Below, one piece after another: positions 35,501 to 48,594 of a stretch of DNA of 64,000 nt (position 1 is its first letter; each line of letters starts with the position of its first letter). The stretch comes from Stomoxys calcitrans (Eukaryota > Arthropoda > Insecta > Diptera > Muscidae), in NCBI RefSeq assembly GCF_963082655.1, contig NC_081552.1, positions 1,178,001-1,242,000 on the forward strand, read 5' to 3'. The position numbers were made by a program, and so were the translations under genes. A model generated the notes under the pieces. It saw nothing but the letters and a program-made list of their open reading frames with translations, was not told the DNA's origin and ran no database searches.

Positions 35501-37504
35501 CCCCCACCCCCTCACTTTCTTTTATATTAATTTGAATTCTTTAAAAAAAAATAAATATATATACATATTGTTTTTGTTTTTGGAAGATGCAGTCATTGTC
35601 AATTTGTCAATTCAACATCTTCAATGTCTTGTATCAAAATCAGGTGATGTAAATCGGGCTGACATGAAGACATCAGGAAGCTTGTCTTTAGGAAGAAGTT
35701 TTGACGTGTGTGTTGTTGAAATTTAAAATTTTGAGGCATTTTCCCTTAACTCAACATACCAGTTGCGTCCTTGGATAGGGCTTATGTAAACCTTTAATCT
35801 TTTAATGTAGATCTCTGATACGAAAATTCGTCTTATTGTTTAGCATCGGCTGAATTTTTTTTATCATTCTTCTAAACGTCAGAGTGGGGGGGGGGGGATA
35901 TCTACACCTACGTAGATATCAAAAACACACATATGCCACCTTGTGAATGCATCCGTATGTGATTGCCATTGAAAACTATGGGAGCCGCGTGTGGTTGGTT
36001 GTCGTACCACAAAAGATTCCAGACATGCGTAAATAAAAAGGAATTACATACAGACATGTGTTAGTAGCACAGCAAACAAACAATGTGTTGATGTCGCTGA
36101 GGGGGGGGGGAGGGCTAAGTAGGGTTGGCAGATGTCGTGATTAAAGAGATATTTTGCTAATTATCAGCGAAATCAAACAATCGCTCGCTCGCTCTCGTTT
36201 AATGTACAAGCAAATTTCAAATGTTTACAATTTCAATGCACTGCCTCAGGTGTGGATAAGAGCGGGCGGCCAATTAAATCTAAAAGTGTATTTCAACGTT
36301 TTATCGCGTCGCAAAATATTCGTCTTTTGTTTATTACTTGTTGCTTGCTTTCATCGGCGTCCGCATTTATTTTTAGACAATTTTGCTGCATTCGTAGTTA
36401 GTAGTGGTTGTAGTGAGTGAGTGAGTGAGTGAGTGGCTGGCATCGTTCGTCACGTACAAAGTTCTTAATTCTTAATGATAATCATACACTGGCAGAATGA
36501 TAGGCTGCGCTAAAGCAATAAAAGAGAAACAGAGTGAATGAGTGTGGGAGAGAGAAAGAGTGAGCAAGAAACGATATTTTGAGAAAAGAAAAGATGGTAC
36601 TCCGGCAATGTGTTAAATGAAAACAAACATACGGGGCCAGAGTTGCCATTATTTACTTAGTGGTTTATAAAATCAGTTGGTGTGTTTTCTATGGATTTAT
36701 GAAGAAAACCGCAACTAATTTCGTTTTATATTGTTGGATTTCTTTGTCCAGCTGAGAGCCTAAACCCAATCAAAGAGTTAAGAGTCAGCGTCAAGTTGTT
36801 TTACGTGCATTTTATGTGGGAAAGCAAAAAACCGCCGCGGCTAGAGTCAGAGTCTAGCGTCATCACTCTAAAACAGAATCTATTCCAATGATGTGTTAAT
36901 TTCTTTTTCGAGATGAGCTTAATGATCAAACTTTTTATACAATGGAAAAATTAAAAGCCACAGGAGATACTCCACACCATATTTTGGCAGCGTCGCTCTC
37001 AATGTTCCCTTTCTCTCAGCGTATTTCTCATGAAAATTCGGTACGTTGCCGACAATTTTCAGATAATTTTAATAAAAATGTGGTTACCTTACATGTTTAC
37101 AAAATTGCAGAAAATTGTAAATTTAATAAAAAAATAAATTTTTTTAGTGATAAAATTGCAATACAGTTTATATACATTTTCGTGTACTTCAAAGTTGTTA
37201 AAAAGTGTCTCGCTGTTTCTCGTTCATCCCTCAAATATGACTCCACACTCCGCGTCTCTTATTTGGTTTCGCCGCCAGCGATATTTTTATGACTTTGGCT
37301 CCTTGGTTTGATTTAGACTAGGGATCCGAAGCGGGTATATTTTTTCCGCTCCGCTCCACTCCCGCTCTGGCAATAATTTTTCCGCTCTGCTCCTTGACTA
37401 TTTTTTTTTTTAATTTTCTTCGTATACACACCACCGTGCCCTATGAAGTGATAAATTAATTTTGTCATTACGTTAACAACATCAACCAATATTCAACTCC
37501 GCTT
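35501..37504. other. Stretch with no recognisable gene
   Basis: Appears single-copy. It contains a poly(G) run (35885-35898), a second G-rich run near 36102, GAGT repeats (36414-36436) and a GA-rich patch (36545-36580). No ORF carries recognised motifs. It might include upstream regulatory sequence for neighbouring genes; nothing proves it. Confidence 0.4.
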
Positions 37505-39230
37505 ATATGTATTCTTGAACGCCGTCTATATCGGGCCGATCTCCCGAATTGATTTCTTGAGCTTGTAGGGGGAGCAAACAATTCTTATCCGATTTGGCTG
37601 ATATTTTGCAAACCGGTTTCTTTTATGACCTCCAACATTCTTGTGTAGTGAAATCTCAATCAGTCCATAACCTTTATATCCCCCATATAAACCGATCTCC
37701 CCATTGTACTTCTTGAGCCCTTTGAGGGCGCAATTCTTATCCAGTTTGGGTGAAAGTAAACATAATTTCTCCTAACACCTCCAACTTCCGTATAATCCGA
37801 CCTCCCTATTTTACTCCCTAAGCGTCTATAGGGCGCAATTTTTATTTGATTTGACCAAAATTTTGCATGTGATTACTCCTATATGTATGGTCTGAATCCG
37901 TGTCTATTGCTCCTATATAAACAGATAATCCGACTTTACTTCTGAAGCATATACCGGATGCAATTCATAAGCAAATTAAAAAAAAAAGTAAAAACGCTTT
38001 AAGTTCGGCGGTACCAAACTTTGGATATCCACCACCACCACCACCACCATTTTTTTATTACAAACCTCTTATATCTATATTAGTGTCCAAGAATGGGTTG
38101 ATATGGATCACATTCGGTTCAAATGAGGATTTTATGGCTTAACATCCCAGATTTGCAGATCAGCCCATATGGCAGCTATATCCAAACATGGTCTGATATG
38201 GACCATATGCGGTTTAGATATCGGCTGTCCTAGTGCAACTAGTATTGTCCGATCTGGACCAAATTTGGTTCGGACAAAGGGAAATGTAGTCCAACTCAAT
38301 TTTCGCGAAATAGGAAAATACGGCTTTTTATGGGCTTAAGACCCTAAATCGGTAGATCGGTCTATATAGCAGCTATATCCATTTTTGATCCTATCTGAAC
38401 TATGCTCAGTTCGGACAATGAGAGGCTCCATGCAACTCACTGTTTCAAATTTCAGCAAAATCGGGTAACAAATGGGGCTTTTATGGCGTTAAAATCCCAA
38501 ATCGTCAGATCGGTCTATAATCCAGCTACATATATCTAAATTTGGTTCGATCTGGACTATGCTTTGGTCGGACAACGTGAGGCCTAGTGTAACTCCAAAT
38601 TTAAGCGAAATCGGGTAACAAATTGAGCTTTTATGGGTTTAAGATCCTTAATTGCAGATCGGTCCATATGGCAACTATTGGGTTGCCCAAAAAGTAATTG
38701 CTGATTTTTTAAAAGAAAGTGAATGCATTTTTAATAAAACTTAGAATGAACTTTAATCAAATATACTTTTTTACACTTTTTTTCTAAAGCAAGCTAAAAG
38801 TAACAGCTGATAACTGACAGAAGAAAGAATGCAATTACAGAGTCACAAGCTGTGAAAAAATTTGTCAACGCCGACTATATGAAAAATCCGCAATTACTTT
38901 TTGGGCAACCCAATATACCAAACTAGGTCTGATCTGCACTAGATTCAGTTCGGACAATGAGAAGCCAAGTCCAATCACGGTTTCAAATTTCAGCGAAATT
39001 GGATAACAATTGGGGCTTTTATGGGCTTGAAAGCCGAATTCGGCAGATCGGTCTATATAGTAGCTACATATAAATATAGTTCGATCTGGAACAACTCGAA
39101 CTTGTTGCGGATATCGACAGGTCGGTCTATATGGCAGCTATGCTCGTTTAAGAACTTAACCTAAATACGAATCTGTGCAAAGTTTTAGCTCAATATCTCA
39201 ATTTTTGAAGGCGGCAGCGAGATTGCAACA
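37505..39230. repeat. Interspersed tandem-unit elements interrupted by a MITE
   Basis: The interval 37510-37960 holds ~150-bp units ('ccgatttggctgatattttgc', 'tcccatataaaccg'). From about 37985 another element starts, 'aaaaacgctttaagttcgg', with a CAC run (38030-38048). Units of ~125 bp follow ('tatatggcagctatatcc', 'tttcagc(g/a)aaatcgg') to about 39200. The mariner MITE 38678-38913 is inside. Confidence 0.7.
38678..38913 (-). mobile_element. Mariner-type MITE, copy 4 (reversed)
   Basis: A 236-bp copy in inverse orientation, flanked by TA (38676-38677 and 38914-38915), with TIRs starting TTGGGTTGCCCA. It is nested in a tandem-unit element. Confidence 0.92.
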
Positions 39231-39729
39231 GACGCAGCGCTTTCTGCGCAGCGCAGTAGGAAAAGGTCACCATCAACCGCCAATATCTCTACTCAAAAAG
39301 AACTTCTAGCATGAGCAACACACACACTATAGCCAAAAACTGTTACCCAGCAATCTTTGATTGCAGCATAAATAGACATTTGTTGTATACTTTTATCTCC
39401 TCAAGGAGAGCTCAATGGTAGCTCATTGCCAACATTTGTTTGTATTGCTTTTATTGTTTATTATTTTCTATGATATTCAGAATGAGGACCAAGAGATTTT
39501 TATTTACTGGGTTTCAGGGTACCGTCTCTTTGACATGACATGATATGACATGCCAACCAAAAAAATTTAAAATTTCATACATATTTAATTGTCTAAAGAA
39601 TTCAAAAAAGGAAATAAATTTTCGGCTCCCCCATTGGCATGTAAAAATTAATCACAATCTAAAACTGCATTGTCCTGGGTGCCCTAGTTGCCGTGTTCAT
39701 CAGAACTAAATCCACTTGGCGTTGTAACA

Positions 39730-40509
39730 ATGGCAGTGTTTGAACAGAAAAATCTTTTAAATATTTGGTGGTTTCCGAGGGAGTTTTGCCAATCCGCATA
39801 CGGAGAATTTCGCCATAGTGGCACCAATTCTTGCACACTAATATCACTTATACTGGCCAATGAAATGGCTAAGGAACTTGTATTTAAATCTAACACGGCA
39901 CGGTCATTGCCTACCAGGGCTGTTGAAATATTCGCACATGCTATGAACGAAGGCAATGCTTTATATGGGCGTATATTCAATGATATATCGACGGAGGACA
40001 GTAGAAAACGGAGAGCGCCTAACCTTAATATACCTGAAGCCGTAGAAGCATTAGTCAGTCAAAGATATATGGATTTTTGTTTGCAAGAGTGGTTCTATAC
40101 TCACATTACTGCCAATTCCACAAATGAGAACTACAGCCAATCCGTATCCTCTCGCATAGCGGATGTTATGAAACTGGCAATTCGGCTATCCAAACGATCT
40201 CTACGCAATAACGAAGGAGCGAGAAATCTATTTGCCGCAGTGATAAGCGATAACCGAACGACTATGTTTGTATTTGATTTATCCAGTCACATAGTATCCT
40301 TCTTCGATTCTCATCAACATGGGCGCAAGGCAGGGGCCGTTATAGCCCTTTGTGCAATAGATGGTTTGGAAGAACTTGCAAACTGGTTTGTAACCATGGG
40401 TGAGGAAGTATACCATAGTCGTCCTCCTGTATATGAGATATCACTTCTGACAACAACTACTGATGCACGCAATTTAACTGCCCCGCCCCCCCTGCTGGAC
40501 AATGTGTAA
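39730..40509 (+). CDS. Uncharacterised 259-aa protein, possible papain-fold (Cys, Asp-x-His) peptidase
   Basis: A single uninterrupted frame runs from ATG 39730 (context aacaATGg) to TAA 40509. The frame extends upstream only to a TTG at 39688, so I use the ATG. There is no signal peptide or membrane segment. I do not recognise the family with certainty. Visible features are 'GTNSCTLISLILA' (Cys35 at a helix start), a hydrophobic strand 'TMFVFDLSSHIVSFFDSHQHG' (here quoted in part: residues 178-198) ending in D193-S-H195, and a Pro-rich C-terminus. A nucleophile-like Cys followed ~158 residues later by D-x-H after a hydrophobic strand is the pattern of some viral-type deubiquitinases and other papain-fold peptidases. 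That function is inference. It lies 600 bp upstream of Gyc76C on the same strand. I recall, unverified, that the Drosophila Gyc76C model was once split into two genes, so this might be the upstream partner. A poly(A) signal at 40540 argues for a separate transcript. Confidence 0.72.
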   Translation: MAVFEQKNLLNIWWFPREFCQSAYGEFRHSGTNSCTLISLILANEMAKELVFKSNTARSLPTRAVEIFAHAMNEGNALYGRIFNDISTEDSRKRRAPNLNIPEAVEALVSQRYMDFCLQEWFYTHITANSTNENYSQSVSSRIADVMKLAIRLSKRSLRNNEGARNLFAAVISDNRTTMFVFDLSSHIVSFFDSHQHGRKAGAVIALCAIDGLEELANWFVTMGEEVYHSRPPVYEISLLTTTTDARNLTAPPPLLDNV

Positions 40510-40539
40510 ACGAACCCAGGAAAGCAGTAAAAAAAGAAA

Positions 40540-40545
40540 AATAAA
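40540..40545 (+). terminator. Poly(A) signal candidate for the 259-aa ORF
   Basis: AATAAA lies 31 bp after the stop codon at 40509, in an A-rich context. Because the sequence around is A-rich, it could occur by chance. Confidence 0.45.
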
Positions 40546-41109
40546 AATTTTAAAAGTAAAAAATACAAATTAGAAGAGTCGCCTTTTGTTCACCTTCGCC
40601 GGCTAAATGCAATGGCCCTGACAATCAAGTGGCTGGAAGTCTTATGAAACCGTATAGTAAAATAATAAAAACGAATCTTAACTGCATGTAATTAAAATTT
40701 TATGGCTAGAGCTGAGCGTCGAGTTGTATTGGTAGGGCAACTTATGCTTTTATCTCAAACCAAAAGACTTGTACTTGCAGGCCCAAAATCCCCCAAAATA
40801 TTTACCCACAAGAATACTCGCAATACAAACAAAAAATTAGCTGTTGCACTCTCTCTCTCTCTCTCACTCTCTGTCTCGCTGTTTTTGAAGCGCTCTTTCG
40901 GGCAGAGCACACTGTACGTATGAGCTATAATGGCGTATACGTCATGCCGGACAGTTTGCATTGATCGAATGCTTAGACAAAGTATAGGCCGTGGTGGTTG
41001 TTAAACTGTTTTAACTCTGTATTGAAAAAGTTTTGTATATTTTTGCATTTATAGTGAAAACCATTGCTACCCATAGGTGTCGCGCTGATCGGCCCCGGCC
41101 AAAGGGGCC
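40546..41109 (+). promoter_or_regulatory. Likely upstream/5' UTR region of Gyc76C
   Basis: A CT-rich run (40850-40885, GAGA-like on the other strand) and a pyrimidine-rich 'tatatttttgcatttatag' (41037-41055) precede the ATG. The second looks like a 3' splice site, so a non-coding first exon may lie upstream. No TATA box or initiator could be fixed. Confidence 0.35.
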
Positions 41110-44100
41110 ATGAAGCGGTGGCCCTTTATCATCTTACAATTGCTCTCGGTGGCAGTAGTACTGATTCCGGGTGTGAGATGTGTCCGCAGCACTGGAGACC
41201 GGACTGTTATCAATGTCGGTTATCTGACGGCATTGACGGGCGAACTGAAAGATAAACAGGGCCTGGCCATTTCTGGGGCTCTAACCATGGCATTAGAAGA
41301 GGTAAGTGGTAGTGTGACAAAAACTATGCTAAGCGCTGCATCGTCTTTATCCCTAATTGTTTTTTTTTTTTTTTTCGTCTAAGATTAACAATGACACCAG
41401 TCTGCTGCCCAATGTTCAGCTAGCACTGCGCTGGAATGACACCAAAGGAGATACAGTCCTGGCCACCAAAGCTATAACGGAAATGATTTGTGATGGCATT
41501 GCAATGATTTTTGGACCTGAAGGTCATTGCTATGTCGAGGCGATTGTCACTCAGAGTCGTAACATTCCAATGATATCCTATGTGAGTTTTGTGATTTGTT
41601 TGACTTTTTTTTTTTTTGAATGAACATACAGCCATTGTTTGTGGTATTTCAGAAATGTCCCGAAAACAAAGCATCCTCTATACCAACGTTTGCACGAACT
41701 GAACCCCCCGATAATCAGGTAGTACCATTTTCCAGTCTCTATTTGTTGTTCTCTCCCCCTGGGTAACCATTCATTGTTGGGTTGTGCATAACATGTTTAC
41801 AGGTCATCAAGTCGGTCATTTCTCTCCTGCGCTACTATGGTTGGAAAAAGTTTTCCATTCTACACGATGAAGGCTGGACAATGGTGGCCGAACTGCTAAA
41901 GGCCGAGGCCATCAAAAAGAATATGACCATTAACCACAAGGAATCGTTCATTGACAACATGGCCAAGTGCTGCGAAGAGATGTTGGCATGTTGTCGCACT
42001 GGATTTTGGTATCAGGTTGGTAGCATTTGGACCAAAGGGAATTTAGTACAAGAAACATCGAAATGGCAGGCTGTCACAAAACAGTGAAATAACCAAAAGC
42101 TAATACAATCGCTGGCAAAACTTGTCTTTATTCCCTAAGCCAGAATAATGCATCACAAAAAGTCACAAAACAAAAACTACCTTCATATGGATATGATGGA
42201 TATTTTCAGATTGTCCAAAATACCATGAATCGTACTCGCATCTATGTTTTTCTGGGTACTGCTAATGCGCTGGTGGAATTTATGGCATCTATGGATACGG
42301 CAAATCTATTCGCAAAAGGGGAATACATGGTGATATTCGTGGACATGATGACCTATACCCCAAAGTAAGTCTTATCCTTATAGTAAGTCAGTCTGCATTT
42401 TGTGGCCAAAGGGAGGAAGACCACAATGCGGGTGGTTGGAGTGTTACCTGCGCAGTTATTGTGGAATTTAGCTCCTCACATTGGCCATCGAAAAATGTCA
42501 TCTAATTTATTTATACAAACATCCCTTTACATTAGAGAAGCTGAAAAGTATTTGCGGAAGCCGGAACAAGTGGAGCACATGCGAAGTTGCGGCGAATCGG
42601 ACAATTTCATTCAACGTGCCAGAAGCTTACTGGTCGTGGCCTCCACACCGCCCACCGACAGCTATGAGAACTTCACGGCCAAAGTCAGAGAGTACAACTT
42701 GAAGCAGCCATTCAACTTTACCTTGCCGCTTATATTCCACAGCAACAACTTCATCAAGGTAAGCGAGACTCAGGCCTGAGATGTGCGGAAATACCTATGA
42801 AATTCTCTGCATAGACTCCCACGATCCCACGTCCTCAACAACAGCCACAGCCAGAGCCACAGCAACAACGACAACTCGTCACTATTGGGAATTTATGATT
42901 TACATGGCAATGGGAGAACCTAATTGTCTTTGTGGAGGTCGTAAATAACGGTGGTGGTAGTGTAGTCGTTTAGTGGCAGTGGCAGGTGTGGGGGGAGTCA
43001 TGCCATCGACTGTTTCGCCTTTCTTTGCTGGGTGTGTTCTTCATGGCAGTTCTTGTTTGTCTTGCCTTATCACCGCCACATTCATTCGCTTTGTTTGACC
43101 AACAAAGTCATGAATGTGGATGTCTATTCTCTATTTTCCTGCGAACAAATCGAACATGGGAATCCTGAATTCATTTCCCGATTGTCTTCTATTTTCATGT
43201 TGTTGAATGGTGGCGTCTGTGCGGATGATGATGACGTTGGCGGGCTCTGATGATGATTAATTCTATGGCCATGACGACGACGACGCCGACGACGTGGTGG
43301 CACAATACAGTTTGTCTCCATCTATGCCGCCTATCTGTACGATTCGGCCAAGTTATATGCCTGGGCTTTGGACGAACTATTGCGCAACTCTACTAAAGAT
43401 CGACCCCTGACGGATGAGGAGATCTATAACATAGCTAGCGATGGAACCAGGATCATAGAGACCATCATCAAAAATGGCACATATAAAAGTAAGTGATGAC
43501 GATGGTAAAGGTTTTTGCAAGTTGCTGTGCAGTTTTTAAATGGGGCCTATTCATCGACAGGTGTTACTGGTGCCACAATCAAAATCGACAATAATGGCGA
43601 CTCTGAGGGAAATTTCTCTGTGCTGGCCTACAAACCGTTCAGATACTCGTATCGTGATAACCTTTTGTGTAATTTCCATATGGTTCCCGTTGCCCATTTT
43701 CAGCAAGGAAGTGATATTCCAGTGAGTGAGTCGTCACATTTTAGTCTTTGATCTTTTTTTTTTTTTTTCTTTTTTGTTGTTTTGTTAACCATTATGGCTG
43801 ACTCCGCTATTCGCGGAGCTCCAAACTGACTGTGCGGTTGTTGTTGTCGCTATTTATAGGAGTATAAACTCATCAATGGATCCATGCGGGTAGACTGGCC
43901 TTCGGGTGGTGATCGCCCCTTTGACGAGCCCATGTGTGGCTTTGCCAACGAGCTTTGTAAGAAAGACGATCGCCATATAACTTCTTTGGTGGCCGCGGGC
44001 ATTTTAGGTCTGCTTCTGTTTTGTGCTGGTGTTGTCACCATGAGCATATACCGCAAGTGGAAGATCGAACTTGAAATCGAAGGTCTTTTGTGGAAAATAG

Positions 44101-47100
44101 ACATTTCCGAAATCAAAGGCTATGCGGGAAACGACATAGTCTCTTCGCCCAGCAAGGTATGTACTCGAAATTTGGCCTAAGGAAAATCTCACCTTGCTGT
44201 TTTGCTTATAGCTGAGCTTGGTTAGCGCCCAATCCTTTGGTTCGCGCTGTTCGAATCAAGTGTTCACTTCAACAGCTCGCTTACGCGGCGCCGTGGTCCG
44301 CATCAAGGAGTTAAAGTTTCCCCGCAAGAAGGATATGTCGCGGGAAATCATGAAGGAGATGCGTTTATTGCGCGAACTTCGCCATGATAATGTGAACAGC
44401 TTCATTGGAGCTTGCGTCGAGCCTATGCGCATTTTGCTGGTAACCGACTACTGTGCCAAGGGCAGTTTGTACGACATCATTGAGAATGAGGACATCAAAT
44501 TGGACGATTTGTTTATAGCATCACTTATTCACGATCTCATAAAGGTAAGAGAATCTACACGGATTAAGAGAACGGCAGATAGAGACATTGTTTCCGTTTC
44601 CCCTTGTTCCATCACCAGGGAATGATATACATACACAACTCATCGTTGGTGTTCCATGGGAATTTGAAGTCTTCCAACTGTGTCGTCACTTCAAGGTGGA
44701 TGCTGCAGGTGACCGATTTTGGCTTACATGACCTGCGCCACTGTGCTGAGAGCGAGTCAATAGGGGAGCACCAGCATTACCGAAGTATCCTTTGAATGTT
44801 GTAGGACTTGTGACTGTGATATTTATTCCCCTGCTATTTTAGATCAGTTTTGGAAAGCTCCCGAAATCTTGAGAAATCCCCATGTATATGGCTCCCAAAA
44901 GGGTGATGTGTACGCCTTTGCCATTATAATGTACGAAATATTTAGTCGCAAAGGGCCCTTTGGACAGACGCAGTACGAGCCAAAGGAAATCGTCGATTTG
45001 GTGAAAAAGGAACCTCTCAAAGGACACCTGCCATTTCGTCCGGAACTGGAGTGCATAATCGAGGGAGAGTTGTGTCCGGACTATGTGCTGAGCTGCATAA
45101 CTGATTGTTGGCACGAAGATCCAGAGGTTAGGCCAGACTTTCACACCATACGGTAAGCAGATGATCATAGTTCACGAGTGGGCATAAGTGATTAATGCAA
45201 ATCCTTTGCGATTTCCAGTACCCGTCTGAAGAAGATGCGCGGCGGCAAAACGAAAAACATCATGGATCAAATGATGGAGATGATGGAGAAGTATGCCAAC
45301 AACTTGGAAGACATCGTCACAGAGCGAACCCGTCTACTGTGCGAGGAGAAGAGAAAAACCGAAGACCTTTTGCATCGAATGCTGCCACAGTCGGTAGCCG
45401 AAAAACTTACCATGGGAATGGGTGTTGAGCCTGTTTCGTATGACCTGGTTTGTATAGAGTTGCTCGAAATCAATTTGTGCCGTCCTCACAACTAATTGTG
45501 CTTTGTTCATTCAGGTTACCATATACTTCAGCGACATTGTCGGCTTTACTGCCATGTCGGCCGAGAGCACTCCACTGCAGGTGGTCAACTTTCTGAATGA
45601 TCTCTACACGGTGTTTGATCGCATCATTCGAGGATACGATGTCTACAAAGTGGAGACCATAGGAGATGCGTATATGGTTGTATCCGGATTGCCTATTAAG
45701 AATGGCGATCGACATGCCGGTGAGATTGCGTCCATGTCTCTGGAGTTGTTGCAGGCTGTAAAACAGCACAGAATTGCACACAGACCGAATGAGACACTTA
45801 AGCTGCGCATTGGAATGCATACTGGCCCCGTGGTTGCGGGCGTGGTGGGTCTCACAATGCCGCGCTATTGCCTGTTTGGGGACACGGTAAACACCGCATC
45901 CCGCATGGAGTCCAACGGCGAAGCATTAAAGATACACATCTCCGGAAAGTGCAAAGAAGCCTTGGACAAATTGGATGGCTATGTGACGGAGAAACGTGGC
46001 CTCGTCCACATGAAAGGCAAAGGCGAGGTCGTTACCTACTGGCTGGTGGGAGCGACAGAGAAGGCAATACAAAAGAAGCCAGTGGACATGACTGATCTGC
46101 CTCCACCACTTTTTTGCCGACCACGCAGGAGTCCAAAACTAAACTCCGACTCCAGACAACCGAGTATTATCGGCATGCATTTCGGTGGCGGGGGCACTGG
46201 GTCCAGGCGGCAATCCAGCAGTGTACCACGAGCCGATATGGAATCCAGCTGCAGCCTACAGGGCTCCACATATCAAGTGCAACGTGAATCTCCCCGTTTG
46301 TCGGCGAAAAGATATGACCGGCCGTCAGCAAACGGTGTGGGAAGTTTCCAAGACAACAGCATACCTGAGCAAATGAGCTTTTGCGGGAGCGGCAGTTGTG
46401 ATGTTGGCGCTTCTGATATCTTGCCAGAGTCTCCTAGCTTTTCGCATAGTACTCTGGAGCATTCCGAAACAAACTGTGATAATAACGGCGTGGGTGTCAA
46501 CGGTGGCGTCAGCTCACCACTATGGACATCGCGCCTTATTGCTAGTCTCTCACAAAAACCTCGGGCCATGGTGCGCCCTCATCGAATTGTCAACTCTCCA
46601 AACTATTCTCAGGACTATTATGGTAGTGGATTTATAAGTGGCACTTCTGTGATTGCTCATCATAACTTACGAGAAGCACGTTCTCTTGACCCCATACCCT
46701 TTCAATTGCGGAAACGTCATGAGCCAAAGATACTGCCGCCCTCGAAACTAAGCAAAAACAATTCAAGATCTTTGGATGCAGGTGTATCACTTATAAGTGA
46801 AGATCCAAATGGAGATGCCAACGAAACATCACTGCAGGGAACGAAGGAACGGCAGTCCGACTCATCGCAGCAACATAAAGCGCTCACATCTCATCCGAGC
46901 AATGCCATTGAGTCAGCGGAATTTGGTGATGACATCGGCCTTCTGGGGATGCGAGATAATGGGGACATTAGTAATCGCAATTCGGCTATCATTGTTCCAG
47001 TGGGTTCATCCGTCCTTAACAGAAGGCGCAGTGGCGGCGGCATTAGCACGAGCACCACTGTATCCATGCCGCCGTACAAACATCTCAATAACAATTGCAA

Positions 47101-47470
47101 TGGTGGCATGACAATTGACGAGGATGCTCAGGCTCCTCTGCTGCAGCGCCAAGCCTCCCTTACCGCCACTCCAACCCTAGAGAAGGCCAAACGATGGCAT
47201 TCTCTCGAAGGCATCGAACATCACACTGTCAATAGTGTCAGCTACGCGGCCGACATTGAAACGGCAGCACCCTCAAAGAAAACCACCCGCAATCCTGCCG
47301 GCGATGGCAACTCTTCCTCCATCATAGATCGTCTGACAAGCATATTTCACAGCAACGGCAGAAAGAGAGCGAATCCTTCGCTGCGACGCGTCGGTATATT
47401 GCCCAACTCTGTTCGAGGTGTACACGGCTTCAGTGACGGTCCATCGAGAGACCGCGAAAGTATAGTGTAA
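41110..47470 (+). CDS. Gyc76C: Receptor guanylyl cyclase Gyc76C (14 coding exons, 1558 aa)
   Basis: A single-pass receptor that makes cGMP from GTP, known in Drosophila for semaphorin-1a-linked axon guidance and epithelial functions. Exons: 41110-41301, 41384-41581, 41653-41718, 41803-42015, 42210-42364, 42536-42758, 43311-43488, 43561-43721, 43860-44156, 44212-44544, 44619-44784, 44843-45152, 45219-45447, 45515-47470. All junctions are GT-AG and keep frame; the donor after exon 11 (GTATCC) is weak but gives the expected Asn-Gln. Signal peptide ~1-24; ANF-receptor-like ectodomain to ~500; membrane helix ~504-526; kinase-homology domain ~560-830 with the catalytic motif replaced by HGN (685-687), so a pseudokinase; dimerisation coil ~840-905; cyclase from ~905 with metal aspartates D914 and D958, guanine-choosing E954 and the Cys of 'CLFGDTVN'. 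A long variable tail ends in ESIV, a PDZ-ligand-like end. Intact. Confidence 0.98.
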
Positions 47471-47574
47471 CACACGCTCTGCTTTTTGCCTGCAATCTCG
47501 TTGTCCTTCTCCGCAGAATTGTGTCTAGTCACAGTCTCTAGACTAACTATGTATTTTTTTCTTAACAAGTTTTT

Positions 47575-47611
<37 letters not shown>

Positions 47612-47880
47612 ATATTAGCTTCACCCTCCCCAGCCGCCTCCTCCCCTCTCCCCTCTCTTTTCTCCTCAATGTGTATCCTTACCTCTTCCTCTCTCACACG
47701 CACACACACACACACACTCACACACACTAGAATTATATTTAAATACTATTAGTTTTAACCTTCGCCCGTACCACATAGTAGTTACATGTATCCAAAACTA
47801 GCAACACAGCAGACAACATTTATGCTTAGGATCATTTTAATTTAGATTACAAACTTAGTCATAAAATAAAATCTATTTTC
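47471..47880 (+). other. Gyc76C 3' UTR region with (CA)n tracts
   Basis: The sequence after the stop holds a CA microsatellite (47577-47609), a CT-rich block and a second CA-rich tract (47697-47727). The frames in it are repeat artefacts. The transcript may end after the AATAAA at 47865. Confidence 0.55.
47865..47870 (+). terminator. Poly(A) signal candidate for Gyc76C
   Basis: AATAAA about 395 bp after the stop codon, followed by T-rich sequence. Cleavage position unknown. Confidence 0.5.
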
Positions 47881-48594
47881 TATGTACGTAGAGGCGCAGT
47901 TGTTGTGTCCCCCACCATACAATACAAAATTCAGACGAAGTATCATAAGTTCAGTTCAATCAACTACAGCCATACGTACAACAACAACAACAAAACATCA
48001 TTTATGTACGTAAGTACATATGGACCAATGTAATCATTCATTCATTCAAAAAAAGGTATTGCTTTTGACCACAACTCATTTACGCACCACGAACCCAACA
48101 CACCTCCCCCCCTCCGTTTGGAAAAATTAAATATAATTGTAGGCACGATCACTGTGGATGTCTCCTATTATGAAAAGCCAGCTCAGAACTCCGAATTTGT
48201 GAGTCAAGAAACCTTCACCCACAGAAAATGTATTATTTGTCTACAATGGGTTTACAACTCGAAGAGAATTTTTGCAGTTTCAAGTGTTTCAGTTTTTACC
48301 CGTGGCTAAAAAAATTAAAAGAAAACAACCAATTTTCAATAGTGATTTATACCAAGTATCCAAAATTATTTCCGTAGCTACAAAACTATTTACCTGAACG
48401 TTAGGTTAGGTTGAATGTTATCGGGAGGAATTTTCAAATGAACACCTAGGACTGCTGCTGCAACATGCAAAATGTTAAAATTTTTGACATACCATCGTTT
48501 CTTTGCCAGTCACACTCATTTGTCATCGTAGATTCGGTGCTCTATTGAGCTTAAGTTACTTTATGGACGGTATTTGGAATAGTGCTCCAATAGC
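47881..48594. other. Stretch with no recognisable gene
   Basis: AT-rich sequence with 'caacaacaacaacaa' near 47980. It may still belong to longer 3' UTR forms of Gyc76C. Confidence 0.4.

Noticed and set aside
39688..39729. Upstream start for the 259-aa ORF
   Set aside because: The codon at 39688 is TTG; the first ATG in frame is 39730 with a better context.
47347..47752. ORFs over the CA/TG-rich region
   Set aside because: Produced by dinucleotide repeats (runs of Thr-His or Cys-Val).
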